Shown here: positions 26,713-34,219 of the stretch, piece by piece | Layout of the letters: each line of letters starts with the position of its first letter | Position numbering within the stretch: position 1 is the first letter of the stretch | Origin: Ottowia oryzae | GTDB taxonomy: Bacteria; Pseudomonadota; Gammaproteobacteria; Burkholderiales; Burkholderiaceae_C | Direction: 5' to 3' | Assembly: GCF_003008535.1 (NCBI RefSeq) | Contig: NZ_CP027666.1 | Location: 1,787,501-1,851,500, forward strand | DNA: 64,000 nucleotides | The notes under the pieces: generated by a model | Seen by the model: the letters and a program-made list of their open reading frames with translations, nothing else | Told to the model about the DNA's origin: nothing | The model's database searches: none | Translations under genes and position numbers: made by a program

Positions 26713-27378
26713 ATGAGTCTGCGCCCCCTGACCCCCAACGAAGCCCGCGTGCTGGCCACGCTGATGGAAAAAGCCCGCACCGTGCCCGACACCTACCCGT
26801 TGTCGCTGAACCTGGTGGTGACCGGAGCCAACCAGAAAAGCAGCCGCGACCCGGTGATGAGCCTGACCGACGCCGACGCGCAGGAAGCGCTGGACGATCT
26901 GAAGCGCCTGGGCCTGGTGATCGAATCGCACGGCAGCCGCGTGGCCCGCTACGAACACAACGCGCAGCGCGTGCTGCAGGTGCCCGACCAGTCTGCTGCG
27001 CTGCTGGGGCTGCTGATGCTGCGCGGCCCGCAAACGGCGGGCGAGCTGCGCATCAACGCCGAGCGCTGGCACCGCTTTGCCGACATCTCGTCGGTAGAGG
27101 GTTTCTTGAACGAGCTGGCCGAACGCCCCGCCGAAAAAGGCGGCCCGCTGGTGGTGGTGCTGCCGCGCGCGCCGGGCGAGCGCGAGGCGCGCATCGCCCA
27201 CCTGCTGTGCGGGCCGGTGGAGGCGGCGGTTGCTTCAAATACGATAGCTGCCAGCGCAGGTGCAGCGGGCGCTACAGGCCAAAATGACCGTATTTCCGCG
27301 CTGGAGGCCCGGGTGGACGAGCTGGCCGCCCAGCTGGCCGCGCTGCAGGCGGCGGTAGCGCAGCTGGGTGGCACCTGA
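26713..27378 (+). CDS. yceH: YceH family protein (DUF480, tandem winged helix)
   Basis: The 221-residue protein begins MSLRPLTPNEARVLATLMEK and contains the family motifs YPLSLNLVVTGANQKSSRDP and LLMLRGPQTAGELR, forming two winged-helix units. The last 30 residues form a short coiled coil (ALEARVDELAAQLAALQ). The molecular role of YceH is unknown. Between the domain end (GPVEAAV) and the coiled coil lies a linker of about 20 residues rich in Ala, Gly and Thr, encoded by a copy of the dispersed repeat. The ATG at 26713 is chosen over the far upstream frame. Confidence 0.93.
   Translation: MSLRPLTPNEARVLATLMEKARTVPDTYPLSLNLVVTGANQKSSRDPVMSLTDADAQEALDDLKRLGLVIESHGSRVARYEHNAQRVLQVPDQSAALLGLLMLRGPQTAGELRINAERWHRFADISSVEGFLNELAERPAEKGGPLVVVLPRAPGEREARIAHLLCGPVEAAVASNTIAASAGAAGATGQNDRISALEARVDELAAQLAALQAAVAQLGGT
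27229..27291 (+). repeat. Dispersed palindromic repeat, in-frame inside yceH
   Basis: It reads GTTGCTTCAAATACGATAGC, then TGCCAGCGCAGGTGCAGCGG and GCGCTACAGGCCAAAATGACC. This is an almost canonical forward copy, translated as ASNTIAASAGAAGATGQND between the YceH domain and its C-terminal coiled coil. Confidence 0.88.
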
Positions 27379-27425
27379 GCCGCCCGTGCCCCCCAGCCTG
27401 AACTGCCTGAATTGCCCAACGCCGC

Positions 27426-28034
27426 ATGCAATCTGCCCCCGCCGCCACCTTTGACGAAGCGTATTACCAGCGCTTTTACTTCGACAAGAAGACCAGCGTG
27501 GTCGACCCCGCGCACATGGACCGCCTGGGCGCGTTCGTGGGCGCCTACCTGCAGTACCTGCGCGTGCCGGTGCGCCGCGTGCTGGACGTGGGCTGCGGCA
27601 TCGGCCTGTGGCAGGGGCTGATCGCGCGGCACTTTCCGCAGGCCAGCTACCAGGGCGTGGAGCTGAGCGACTACCTGTGCGATCGCTACGGCTGGCAGCG
27701 CGGCTCGGTGGTCGACTACACCGCCGACGCGCCGTTTGACCTGGTCATCTGCCAGGGCGTGCTGCCCTACCTCAGCCCGCCCGATCTGCGCCGCGCGCTG
27801 GCCAACCTGGGGCGCCTGAGCCAGGGCGCGCTGTACGTGGAAGCGGTGTCGCGCGAAGACTACGAGCGCGACGTGATCGACGAGCAGCTGACCGACGCGC
27901 GCCTGTTCCGCCACCGCGCCGAGCTGTACCGCCGCGGCCTGCGCGCCCATTCGCGCGAGCTGGGTGGCGGCCTGTGGCTGAGCCGCCAGGCCGAGGTGCC
28001 GCTGTTCGCGCTGGAGCATCTGGACGCTGACTGA
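27426..28034 (+). CDS. class I SAM-dependent methyltransferase
   Basis: The 202-residue cytoplasmic protein has the SAM motif VLDVGCGIGLWQGL near residues 57-70, an acidic motif (GVELSDYLCDRYG) and the post-motif VICQGVLPYL. This is the Methyltransf_11/25 type used on small molecules. Substrate unknown. It lies 47 nt after yceH in the same direction. It is upstream of, but not obviously linked to, the thiamine-related unit. Confidence 0.86.
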   Translation: MQSAPAATFDEAYYQRFYFDKKTSVVDPAHMDRLGAFVGAYLQYLRVPVRRVLDVGCGIGLWQGLIARHFPQASYQGVELSDYLCDRYGWQRGSVVDYTADAPFDLVICQGVLPYLSPPDLRRALANLGRLSQGALYVEAVSREDYERDVIDEQLTDARLFRHRAELYRRGLRAHSRELGGGLWLSRQAEVPLFALEHLDAD

Positions 28035-28212
28035 GCCGGGGCTGATCCGCGGCTGAGGCCATTGCCTGCTGGATCCGCCTGCGGGCCGCCGCCCTCACAG
28101 CGTGGGCATCGCAGCGTTGGCGCCGCAGCGTGGGCCGCAAAGCGGCGCTCGCCCCGCCCATCAGCCCGCCGCGCCCCGCATGGCAGAATCGCCACGCCGC
28201 CCGCTGAGGGCG

Positions 28213-28308
28213 GCTTTCGCTGGGGGTGCCCCGCGCCGCAGCCGGTGCGTGGGCTGAGAGAGTCCCTTTGAACCTGATTGAGGTCATCCTCGCGCAGGGA
28301 AGCCCGCT
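28213..28308 (+). promoter_or_regulatory. TPP riboswitch (THI element)
   Basis: The conserved elements of the thiamine pyrophosphate aptamer occur in order: CTGGGGGTGCC (28220-28230), GGCTGAGAG (28252-28260), CCCTTTGAACCTGAT (28264-28278) and CGCAGGGAAGC (28293-28303). It sits about 70 nt upstream of cytX. Binding of TPP is expected to reduce cytX expression. In the gap 28035-28377 I see no gene besides this element. Confidence 0.93.
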
Positions 28309-28377
28309 CCACCACGCCTTGCCAACGCTGCGCAGGGCCGGGGCGCTCCTTGTGCTGTGCCGCAAGGAATCCGCCGC

Positions 28378-29655
28378 ATGAGCACCGCCGTTTCATCCCA
28401 ACCTGCCTCCAACGAGGCGCTGGCCCCGCTGCCCGCCAGCCAGCGCGTGTTCGGCTGGCACGACCACGCTTCGCTGTGGTTCAGCCTGGGCGTGGGCCTG
28501 CTGGTCATGCAGATGGGCGCCTACCTGATGCCCGCCATGGGCACGCAACAGGCGCTGCTGGCCATCGTGGCGGGCTCGGTCATTGGCGCGGGCCTGCTGG
28601 GCTGGGTGGCCAAGCTGGCCTGCGACAGCGGCCTGGCCAGCGCGGGGCTGATGCACGCCGTGTACGGGCGCCACTTCGCCGGCCTGCCCATCGTGCTGAA
28701 CATCGTGCAGCTGCTGGGCTGGGGCACGTTCGAGCTGGTGGTGATGCGCGACGCCACGGTGGCCATCGGCCGCCAGTCCGGCGCGATGGCCGCCAGCGGG
28801 TGGCCGGTGGCTGCCACGCTGCTGTGGGGTGGCGTGGTCGCGCTGCTGATCAGCGGGTCGATGGTGCAGCTGGTGCGCCGCCTCATCGCGCGCGTGGCGC
28901 TGCCGCTGGTGGTGTTGTCGCTGCTGTGGCTGACGTGGCAGTTTCTCTCGATGGCCAACGCCCAGGGGCTGCAGCAGATCTGGCAGCGCCAGGGCGAGGG
29001 CGGCCTGGGCGTGCTGCCCGCGCTGGACTTGGTGATCGCCATGCCGATCTCGTGGCTGCCGCTGCTGGCCGACTACGCGCGCCACGGCAAGCGCGGCGCC
29101 AGCGCACTGCGCGGCACCTGGCTGGGCTATGCGGTGGCCAACATCTGGTGCTATTCGCTGGGCGTGCTGGTGGCGCTGACGCTGCCCAGCCAAGACCTGG
29201 TCACCGCGCTGCTGCTGGCTCAGGGCGGGCTGATTGCGCTGTCGCTCATCCTGATCGACGAGGTGGACAACGCCTACGGCGATGCGTATTCGGGCGCCGT
29301 GTCGGCCCACAGCCTGTGGCCGCGCCTGTCGGTGCGCGCCTGGGGGCTGCTGGTCGCAGCGCTGAGCACGGTGCTGGCGCTGCTGCTGCCCATGCACAGC
29401 CTGGAGCCGTTCTTGCTGCTGCTCAGCTCGGTCTTCGTGCCGCTGTTCGGCGTCATCCTGGGGCGGCTGGCGCTGGGCGTAGACATTCCCGCCGCGCTGC
29501 AGCGCACAGCCAGCGTCCACTGGGTGCCGGTGGGGCTGTGGCTGGGCGGCGTGGCGCTGTTCCACCTGCTGCCCAAATACCTGCCGGGCTGGGGCGCGGC
29601 GCTGCCCACGCTGGCGGTGTGCTTCGTCCTGGCGCGGCTGACGCGGCCGCGTTGA
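28378..29655 (+). CDS. cytX: putative hydroxymethylpyrimidine transporter (NCS1 family)
   Basis: Inner-membrane permease of 425 residues with about 12 hydrophobic segments. It has the NCS1 start FGWHDHASLWFSLGVGLLVM, and PISWLPLLADYARHG near residue 222 is the family loop. CytX is named for thiamine-precursor pyrimidine uptake. The TPP riboswitch directly upstream supports this assignment over plain cytosine transport. ATG 28378 is preferred over a GTG 21 nt earlier. No thi biosynthesis genes lie beside it here, so it is a stand-alone salvage gene. Confidence 0.92.
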   Translation: MSTAVSSQPASNEALAPLPASQRVFGWHDHASLWFSLGVGLLVMQMGAYLMPAMGTQQALLAIVAGSVIGAGLLGWVAKLACDSGLASAGLMHAVYGRHFAGLPIVLNIVQLLGWGTFELVVMRDATVAIGRQSGAMAASGWPVAATLLWGGVVALLISGSMVQLVRRLIARVALPLVVLSLLWLTWQFLSMANAQGLQQIWQRQGEGGLGVLPALDLVIAMPISWLPLLADYARHGKRGASALRGTWLGYAVANIWCYSLGVLVALTLPSQDLVTALLLAQGGLIALSLILIDEVDNAYGDAYSGAVSAHSLWPRLSVRAWGLLVAALSTVLALLLPMHSLEPFLLLLSSVFVPLFGVILGRLALGVDIPAALQRTASVHWVPVGLWLGGVALFHLLPKYLPGWGAALPTLAVCFVLARLTRPR

Positions 29656-29716
29656 GGCTTGCGGGGGCTGAGGCGGGGCGGGTTGAGCTGACGAGGTTGT
29701 CGTCTGCTGACTGCCA

Positions 29717-29779
29717 GATGCTTCAAAAAGAGTAGCTGCCAGCGCAGGTGGGACGGGCGCCAGAGCCTGTTTTTATAAG
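29717..29779 (+). repeat. Dispersed palindromic repeat
   Basis: It reads GATGCTTCAAAAAGAGTAGC, then TGCCAGCGCAGGTGGGACGG and GCGCCAGAGCCTGTTTTTAT. This is a near-canonical forward copy 60 nt after cytX. The T-rich end could help terminate cytX. Confidence 0.88.
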
Positions 29780-30056
29780 GATTCTTCTAGAGCGGCTTTC
29801 GCCGTCTCGGAGCGCGACATCGTCAGAGACAGGGATGTTGGCAAATCCCCCGCGCCGCTTCGTCATATGGCTTGTCAGGCGCCCTACGGTCAGGCAGCCT
29901 GTCGTCAATCTGCGCTGGGCCGCGATGGATTCAGTGGCGCCCCAGCGGCCCGTTACGATACCGGCGATCCCGCCCGCCCGCTGCCTGTGAAGCGAGGCAA
30001 GGGCCAACGCGCCGCAGGCCCCACGCCGGGCGCACGCACAACGAAAAGGAGACACC
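29780..30056. other. 277-nt intergenic region before the VOC gene
   Basis: No supported gene. AAAAGGAG at 30042-30049 is the ribosome binding site of the VOC gene, and GTTACGATACC near 29953-29963 could be a -10 region. The base composition is less GC-rich than in neighbouring genes near 29760-29880. Confidence 0.4.
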
Positions 30057-30485
30057 ATGTTCAGTCACGTCATGCTCGGCGCCGCCGATCTGGAGGTATC
30101 GCGCCAGTTCTACGACGCCGTGCTCGCCCCCTTGGGCACCGCGCCCGGCGTGGCCAACCGGCACCGCTACTTCTGGCGCGGCGCGGGCGGCACGTTTTCG
30201 GTCAGCACGCCCATCGACGGCCAGGCGGCAACGCACGCCAACGGCGGCACCATCGGCTTTGCCGCCGCCAGCACGGCCCAGGTAGACGCGTTCCACGCGG
30301 CGGGCCTGGCGCACGGTGGCACCCCCTGTGAAGAGCCGCCCGGCTGGCGCGGCGAAAAGCCGGGGCGCATGTACATCGCCTACCTGCGCGACCCGTCGGG
30401 CAACAAGATCTGCGCCGTCTACCGCGAACCCAAAGAGCCTGAACGGCAGCTTGGGCCAGCGCTTCGCCCGCCAAACTACTCATAA
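30057..30485 (+). CDS. VOC family protein (glyoxalase/bleomycin resistance fold)
   Basis: The 142-residue cytoplasmic protein starts MFSHVMLGAADLEVSRQFYD and ends the fold with YIAYLRDPSGNKICAVYR, the typical VOC ending that places a metal-binding residue. AAAAGGAG lies 7 nt before the ATG. The family covers glyoxalases, dioxygenases and resistance proteins, and the function here is unknown. The extreme C-terminus and stop codon run into a dispersed repeat copy. Confidence 0.88.
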   Translation: MFSHVMLGAADLEVSRQFYDAVLAPLGTAPGVANRHRYFWRGAGGTFSVSTPIDGQAATHANGGTIGFAAASTAQVDAFHAAGLAHGGTPCEEPPGWRGEKPGRMYIAYLRDPSGNKICAVYREPKEPERQLGPALRPPNYS

Positions 30486-30537
30486 ATACATAGCTGCTGG
30501 CGTAGGATGGGCGGGCGCCAGTGCCCATTTTTGATGC
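30479..30537 (+). repeat. Dispersed palindromic repeat overlapping the VOC gene stop codon
   Basis: It reads CTCATAAATACATAGCTGCT, then GGCGTAGGATGGGCGGGCGC and CAGTGCCCATTTTTGATG. The TAA stop codon of the VOC gene (30483-30485) is in its left end. Confidence 0.85.
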
Positions 30538-30593
30538 CAAGCGACGCTGGGTCGCATTCCCATTGGGTTGCGCACCTTGCTGTGGCAGCGCGC

Positions 30594-30630
30594 ATAAAAA
30601 AGGGCCGACAGGCAGTGTCCTGTCGGCCTC
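30594..30630 (-). terminator. intrinsic terminator downstream of the PadR gene
   Basis: On the minus strand GGCCGACAGG pairs with CCTGTCGGCC across a five-base loop and is followed by CTTTTTTATG. It lies 160 nt past the PadR stop. The plus-strand side lacks a T tract. Confidence 0.82.
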
Positions 30631-30790
30631 TATCGCTGGGCGATGTGGCGTGGCTGCCGCCCAGCTTTCGGTGTAAGCGCTGCGCCTTGCATCGGCACCG
30701 GGGCGGGCCCGCGCGCTGCGACCGGCACAGGCCCAGTCGCGCAGCGCAGGGCTGGTCAGCCCGGCGGCCTGGCGCCTTCGCGCGCCAGCC

Positions 30791-31396
30791 TCAGACCTGC
30801 TCGATCTGCAGCGCGGCCTGGTCCAGCGCCGCCGCCAGTGCCTTGATCTGCGCCTCGGTCAGCGGATCGGCCGGGTGGCCGGGGCGGCCGTCCAGCTTCA
30901 GGCGCAAGGCCGTACGGAAGTTCTCCAGCGCGCGAATCAGCTGCGCGGGGCGCTGATGCCGCTCGTGCTTGCGGCCGTCGGACAGGCGCGCCAGCAGCTG
31001 CTGCAGCGCCTCGTCCTGCTCGGCCAGCGCGTCCTGGCCTTCCGGCGTGATCGCGTACTGCTTGCGGCCGCCGGCGGCCTCGGTGGCGGTGACGTGGCCC
31101 ATGTCCACCAGCACGCTCAGCGTGGGGTACATGGTGCCGGGACTGGGCTGGTAGTCGCCGCCCACCAGCTCGCCCACGGCGCGGATCAGGTCGTAGCCGT
31201 GGCTGGGTTGCTGGGCGATCAGGTGCAGCGCCAGCAGGCGCAGGCCCCCGGCTTCGAACATGCGTTCGCGCCGACGCGCCCGATGCTGTTCCTCATGACG
31301 CGGGCCATGGTGGCCCGGGCCGTGGCCCGAGCCCATGCCAAAGTCGTCGCCGTGGGCTTGGTGCGGGGCATGGTGGTGATGGTGATGGGGAGGCAT
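30791..31396 (-). CDS. PadR family regulator with His-rich N-terminus (YqjI-like)
   Basis: Transcription regulator of 201 residues. The first 45 residues are extremely His-rich (six consecutive His after MPP, then HH and HGPGHHGPRH). The PadR winged helix follows (LRLLALHLIAQQPSHGYDLI, then SPGTMYPTLSVLVDMGHV), with a C-terminal helical dimer domain. This arrangement and the domain sequence resemble E. coli YqjI, a metal-responsive PadR repressor that binds iron or nickel through its His-rich arm. Metal sensing is inferred, not shown. It is monocistronic, with an AT-rich palindrome 35 nt upstream. No ferric reductase (yqjH) gene is adjacent. Confidence 0.9.
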   Translation of the reverse strand: MPPHHHHHHAPHQAHGDDFGMGSGHGPGHHGPRHEEQHRARRRERMFEAGGLRLLALHLIAQQPSHGYDLIRAVGELVGGDYQPSPGTMYPTLSVLVDMGHVTATEAAGGRKQYAITPEGQDALAEQDEALQQLLARLSDGRKHERHQRPAQLIRALENFRTALRLKLDGRPGHPADPLTEAQIKALAAALDQAALQIEQV

Positions 31397-31430
31397 GTTG
31401 CTTTCCTTGGGTTCGTTGAAGATGTAGCGA

Positions 31431-31440
31431 AGATATATCT
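31431..31440. promoter_or_regulatory. candidate PadR operator palindrome
   Basis: AGATATATCT is a perfect 10-bp palindrome 35 nt upstream of the PadR start in otherwise GC-rich DNA. Its position would suit autoregulation. Confidence 0.5.
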
Positions 31441-31562
31441 AAACACAACGAAATTCAAGGGCTGGGCGCGGCATTGCATAACTTTACGAAGCAGCGCTTC
31501 ACCGCTGCGGCGCCCGCGCCCCGCGGCGACGGATGCAATGTGCCTTTCCAAGCCAACGCTGC

Positions 31563-31665
31563 CCCACGCACCCACGCACCCACGCACCCACGCACCCACG
31601 CACCCACGCACCCACGCACCCACGCACCCACGCACCCACGCACCCACGCACCCACGCACCCACGC
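31563..31665. repeat. tandem octamer repeat, about 12.9 copies
   Basis: The unit CCCACGCA is repeated exactly 12 times from 31563 to 31658, followed by a partial seven-base unit. It is intergenic, 167 nt upstream of the PadR start. Since eight is not a multiple of three, all frames are open and give short peptide repeats that are not genes. Perfect identity suggests recent slippage and copy-number variation. Confidence 0.97.
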
Positions 31666-31712
31666 GGCGCACGCATCCTTGCCCGGCCGGAATGGCAGGG
31701 GCATGCGGAAAT

Positions 31713-31775
31713 TCAATGAAACTGGCTGCCAGCGCTGGTGCACAGTGCGGTGGCAGCTATCGAAAGTGAAGCGAT
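31713..31775 (-). repeat. Dispersed palindromic repeat
   Basis: It reads TTCAATGAAACTGGCTGCCA, then GCGCTGGTGCACAGTGCGG and TGGCAGCTATCGAAAGTGAA on the plus strand. It lies between the tandem octamers and the gltA terminator. Confidence 0.82.
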
Positions 31776-31791
31776 TAGGCCCGTTTGGCCA

Positions 31792-31821
31792 TAAAAAAAC
31801 CCGCCACGCGGGCGGGTTTTC
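31792..31821 (-). terminator. intrinsic terminator of the sdh-gltA operon
   Basis: AAAACCCGCC and GGCGGGTTTT form a GC-rich stem. On the minus strand it is followed by a run of seven T, 20 nt past the gltA stop. Confidence 0.92.
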
Positions 31822-31841
31822 TGAGCCGAAAGGCGCGCCGA

Positions 31842-33137
31842 TCAGGGCACGTTGCGGCGCGGCGAGCCGACGTACAGCTGGCGCGGGCGGCCGATCTTGT
31901 ACTCGGGGTCGGCGATCATCTCGTTCAGCTGGGCGATCCAGCCCACGGTGCGGGCCAGCGCGAAGATGCCGGTGAACAGGTTGACCGGGATGCCCACGGC
32001 GCGCTGCACGATGCCGGAATAGAAGTCCACGTTGGGGTAGAGCTTGCGGGAGACGAAGTATTCGTCTTCCAGCGCGATCTTTTCCAGCGCCTTGGCCAGG
32101 GCGAACAGCGGGTCGTTTTGCAGGCCCAGCGCTTCCAGCACTTCGTTGCAGGTTTCCTGCATGAGCTTGGCGCGGGGGTCGTAGTTCTTGTACACGCGGT
32201 GGCCAAAGCCCATCAGCTTGACGTTGCTGTTCTTGTCCTTGACCTGCTTGATGAAGTCGCCAATCTTCTCGACGCCACCTTGCTTCTGGATGTCGTAGAG
32301 CATGTTCAGCGCCGCCTCGTTGGCGCCGCCGTGCGCGGGGCCCCACAGGCAGGCCACGCCGGCCGCGATGGCGGCAAACGGGTTGGTGCCCGACGAGCCG
32401 CACAGGCGCACCGTGGAGGTGGAGGCGTTCTGCTCGTGGTCGGCGTGCAGGATGAAGATGCGGTCCATCGCTTTTTCGATGACCGGGTTGACCTTGTATT
32501 CCTCGCAGGGCGTGCCGAACATCATGCGCAGGAAGTTGCCCGCGTAGCTCAGGTTGTTCTGCGGGTACATGTAGGGCTGGCCCAGGCCGTACTTGTAGGC
32601 CATGGCGACCAGCGTGGGCATCTTGGCGATCAGGCGGATCGCGGCGATGTTGCGGTGCTCGGGGTTATGGATGTCGGTGCTGTCGTGGTAGAAGGCCGAC
32701 AGGGCACCCACCAGGCCGGTCAGCACGGCCATGGGGTGCGCGTCGCGGCGGAAGCCCCGCAGGAAGAACTGCATCTGCTCGTTGACCATGGTGTGGTTGG
32801 TCACAAGCTGGTGGAAATCGTCACGCTGCGCGTTGTCGGGCAATTCGCCGTTCAGCAGCAGGTAACAGGTGTCCAGGTAGTCGCACTTTTCTGCCAGCTG
32901 CTCGATGGGGTAGCCGCGGTAGAGCAGCTCGCCCTTGTCGCCGTCGATGTAGGTGATGGCGGACTGGCACGAGGCGGTGGACATGAAGCCCGGGTCGTAC
33001 GTGAACATGCCGGTCTGCGCGTACAGCTTGCGGATGTCGATCACGTCGGGACCGATGGTGCCCTGGTACACCGGCAGCTCCACCTGGGGACTGCCGTTGG
33101 AGAAGGACAGGGTCGATTTGTTGTCGGCGAGTTTCAT
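31842..33137 (-). CDS. gltA: citrate synthase (hexameric type II)
   Basis: Condenses oxaloacetate and acetyl-CoA to citrate in the TCA cycle. The 431-residue protein starts with the N-terminal beta domain of NADH-regulated Gram-negative enzymes (STLSFSNGSPQVELPVYQGT). The catalytic residues lie in WGPAHGGANEAAL, ILHADHEQNAST and VDFYSGIV. It is last in the minus-strand series sdhC-D-A-B-E-gltA, 40 nt after sdhE, and ends in a strong terminator. Confidence 0.97.
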   Translation of the reverse strand: MKLADNKSTLSFSNGSPQVELPVYQGTIGPDVIDIRKLYAQTGMFTYDPGFMSTASCQSAITYIDGDKGELLYRGYPIEQLAEKCDYLDTCYLLLNGELPDNAQRDDFHQLVTNHTMVNEQMQFFLRGFRRDAHPMAVLTGLVGALSAFYHDSTDIHNPEHRNIAAIRLIAKMPTLVAMAYKYGLGQPYMYPQNNLSYAGNFLRMMFGTPCEEYKVNPVIEKAMDRIFILHADHEQNASTSTVRLCGSSGTNPFAAIAAGVACLWGPAHGGANEAALNMLYDIQKQGGVEKIGDFIKQVKDKNSNVKLMGFGHRVYKNYDPRAKLMQETCNEVLEALGLQNDPLFALAKALEKIALEDEYFVSRKLYPNVDFYSGIVQRAVGIPVNLFTGIFALARTVGWIAQLNEMIADPEYKIGRPRQLYVGSPRRNVP

Positions 33138-33177
33138 GTCTTGGTTCCTATACGGGTTGGCAGGCGAAGGCGAAGCC

Positions 33178-33459
33178 TTACGACGTGATGCGGGGTTGAA
33201 CCCGCATCAGCGCCAGCAAGTCACGCACATCTGGCGTATCCAGATCGTCCGACGGTTCCTTTCGACCCAAAAGGAGGTCGAGCAGGTCGTTGTCGGACAG
33301 ATCCATCAGCATGCCCAGCGCGGTAGCGCGCTCAGGCGTGATTTCGTTCTCGTAGCGCTCGAAGAAGCGCTCGATGAACAGGTCGTTCTCCAGCATGCCG
33401 CGCCGGCAGCGCCAGCGCAGCTTGGCCAGGAACCGGCTGTCCAGGAAAGCACCGTTCAT
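33178..33459 (-). CDS. sdhE: succinate dehydrogenase assembly factor (FAD)
   Basis: Small cytoplasmic helper of 93 residues that promotes covalent flavin attachment to SdhA. The conserved RRGMLENDL (the RGxxE motif) is at residues 19-27, followed by LMDLSDNDLLDLLLGRKEP. The ATG at 33459 is set by family length. A much longer frame running upstream overlaps sdhB out of frame and is rejected. It lies 26 nt behind sdhB. Confidence 0.94.
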   Translation of the reverse strand: MNGAFLDSRFLAKLRWRCRRGMLENDLFIERFFERYENEITPERATALGMLMDLSDNDLLDLLLGRKEPSDDLDTPDVRDLLALMRVQPRITS

Positions 33460-33485
33460 GCGCGCGCTGCCTTGGTGCGGGGCCG

Positions 33486-34190
33486 TCAAACGGCCCGGCG
33501 CACCATCAATTCCTTGATCTTGCTGATCGCGGCCGCGGGCTTGAGGCCCTTGGGGCACACGTCCACACAGTTCATGATGGTGTGGCAGCGGAACAGCCGG
33601 TACGGATCGTCCAGGTTGTCCAGGCGCTCGCCCGTTGCCGTGTCGCGGCTGTCGGCGATGAAGCGGTAGGCCTGCAGCAGACCGGCGGGTCCGACGAATT
33701 TGTCGGGGTTCCACCAGAAGCTGGGGCAGGCGGTCGAGCAGCTGGCGCACAGAATGCATTCGTACAGGCCGTTGAGCTCTTCGCGCTCTTCCGGCGACTG
33801 CAGGCGCTCTTTCTCGGGCGGCGGCGTGTCGTTGATCAGGTAGGGCTTGATCGAGTTGTACTGCTTGAAGAACTGCGTCATGTCCACGATCAGGTCGCGG
33901 ATCACGGGCAGGCCCGGCAGTGGGCGCAGGACGATCGGGTCTTTCAGCGTGCGCAGGTTGGTCAGGCAGGCCAGGCCGTTCTTGCCATTGATGTTCATGG
34001 CGTCGGAGCCGCACACACCTTCGCGGCACGAGCGGCGGTACGACAGCGTCGGGTCTTTTTCCTTCAGCTTGATCAGCGCGTCCAGCAGCATGCGCTCATG
34101 GCCGTCCAGCTCGATCTCCACCGTTTCCATGTAAGGCTTGGTGTCCTTGTCCGGGTCGTAGCGGTAGATTTTGAAAGTACGTTTTTCCAT
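33486..34190 (-). CDS. sdhB: succinate dehydrogenase iron-sulfur subunit
   Basis: Carries electrons from SdhA to the quinone site. The 234-residue protein has the 2Fe-2S motif CREGVCGSDAMNINGKNGLAC in two parts near residues 55-75. The 4Fe-4S and 3Fe-4S motifs are CILCASCSTACP near 149 and CHTIMNCVDVCPKG near 206. The protein is peripheral on the inner membrane. It follows sdhA by 29 nt. Confidence 0.97.
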   Translation of the reverse strand: MEKRTFKIYRYDPDKDTKPYMETVEIELDGHERMLLDALIKLKEKDPTLSYRRSCREGVCGSDAMNINGKNGLACLTNLRTLKDPIVLRPLPGLPVIRDLIVDMTQFFKQYNSIKPYLINDTPPPEKERLQSPEEREELNGLYECILCASCSTACPSFWWNPDKFVGPAGLLQAYRFIADSRDTATGERLDNLDDPYRLFRCHTIMNCVDVCPKGLKPAAAISKIKELMVRRAV

Positions 34191-34219
34191 CGTGGATCTT
34201 TCTTAATGCGGGGCGGCGC

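Noticed and set aside
29723..30058. Minus-strand frame of 111 codons before the VOC gene
   Set aside because: No ribosome binding site or recognisable domain. It overlaps a repeat copy and the VOC leader.
31563..31665. Possible short CRISPR-like array
   Set aside because: The units are directly abutting octamers without spacers, and no cas gene is in the window. It is a simple tandem repeat.
31455..31769. Open frames on both strands across the octamer repeat (peptides such as GCVGAWVR repeats)
   Set aside because: They exist only because an 8-bp GC-rich unit lacks stop codons in every frame. There is no ribosome binding site or conserved domain.
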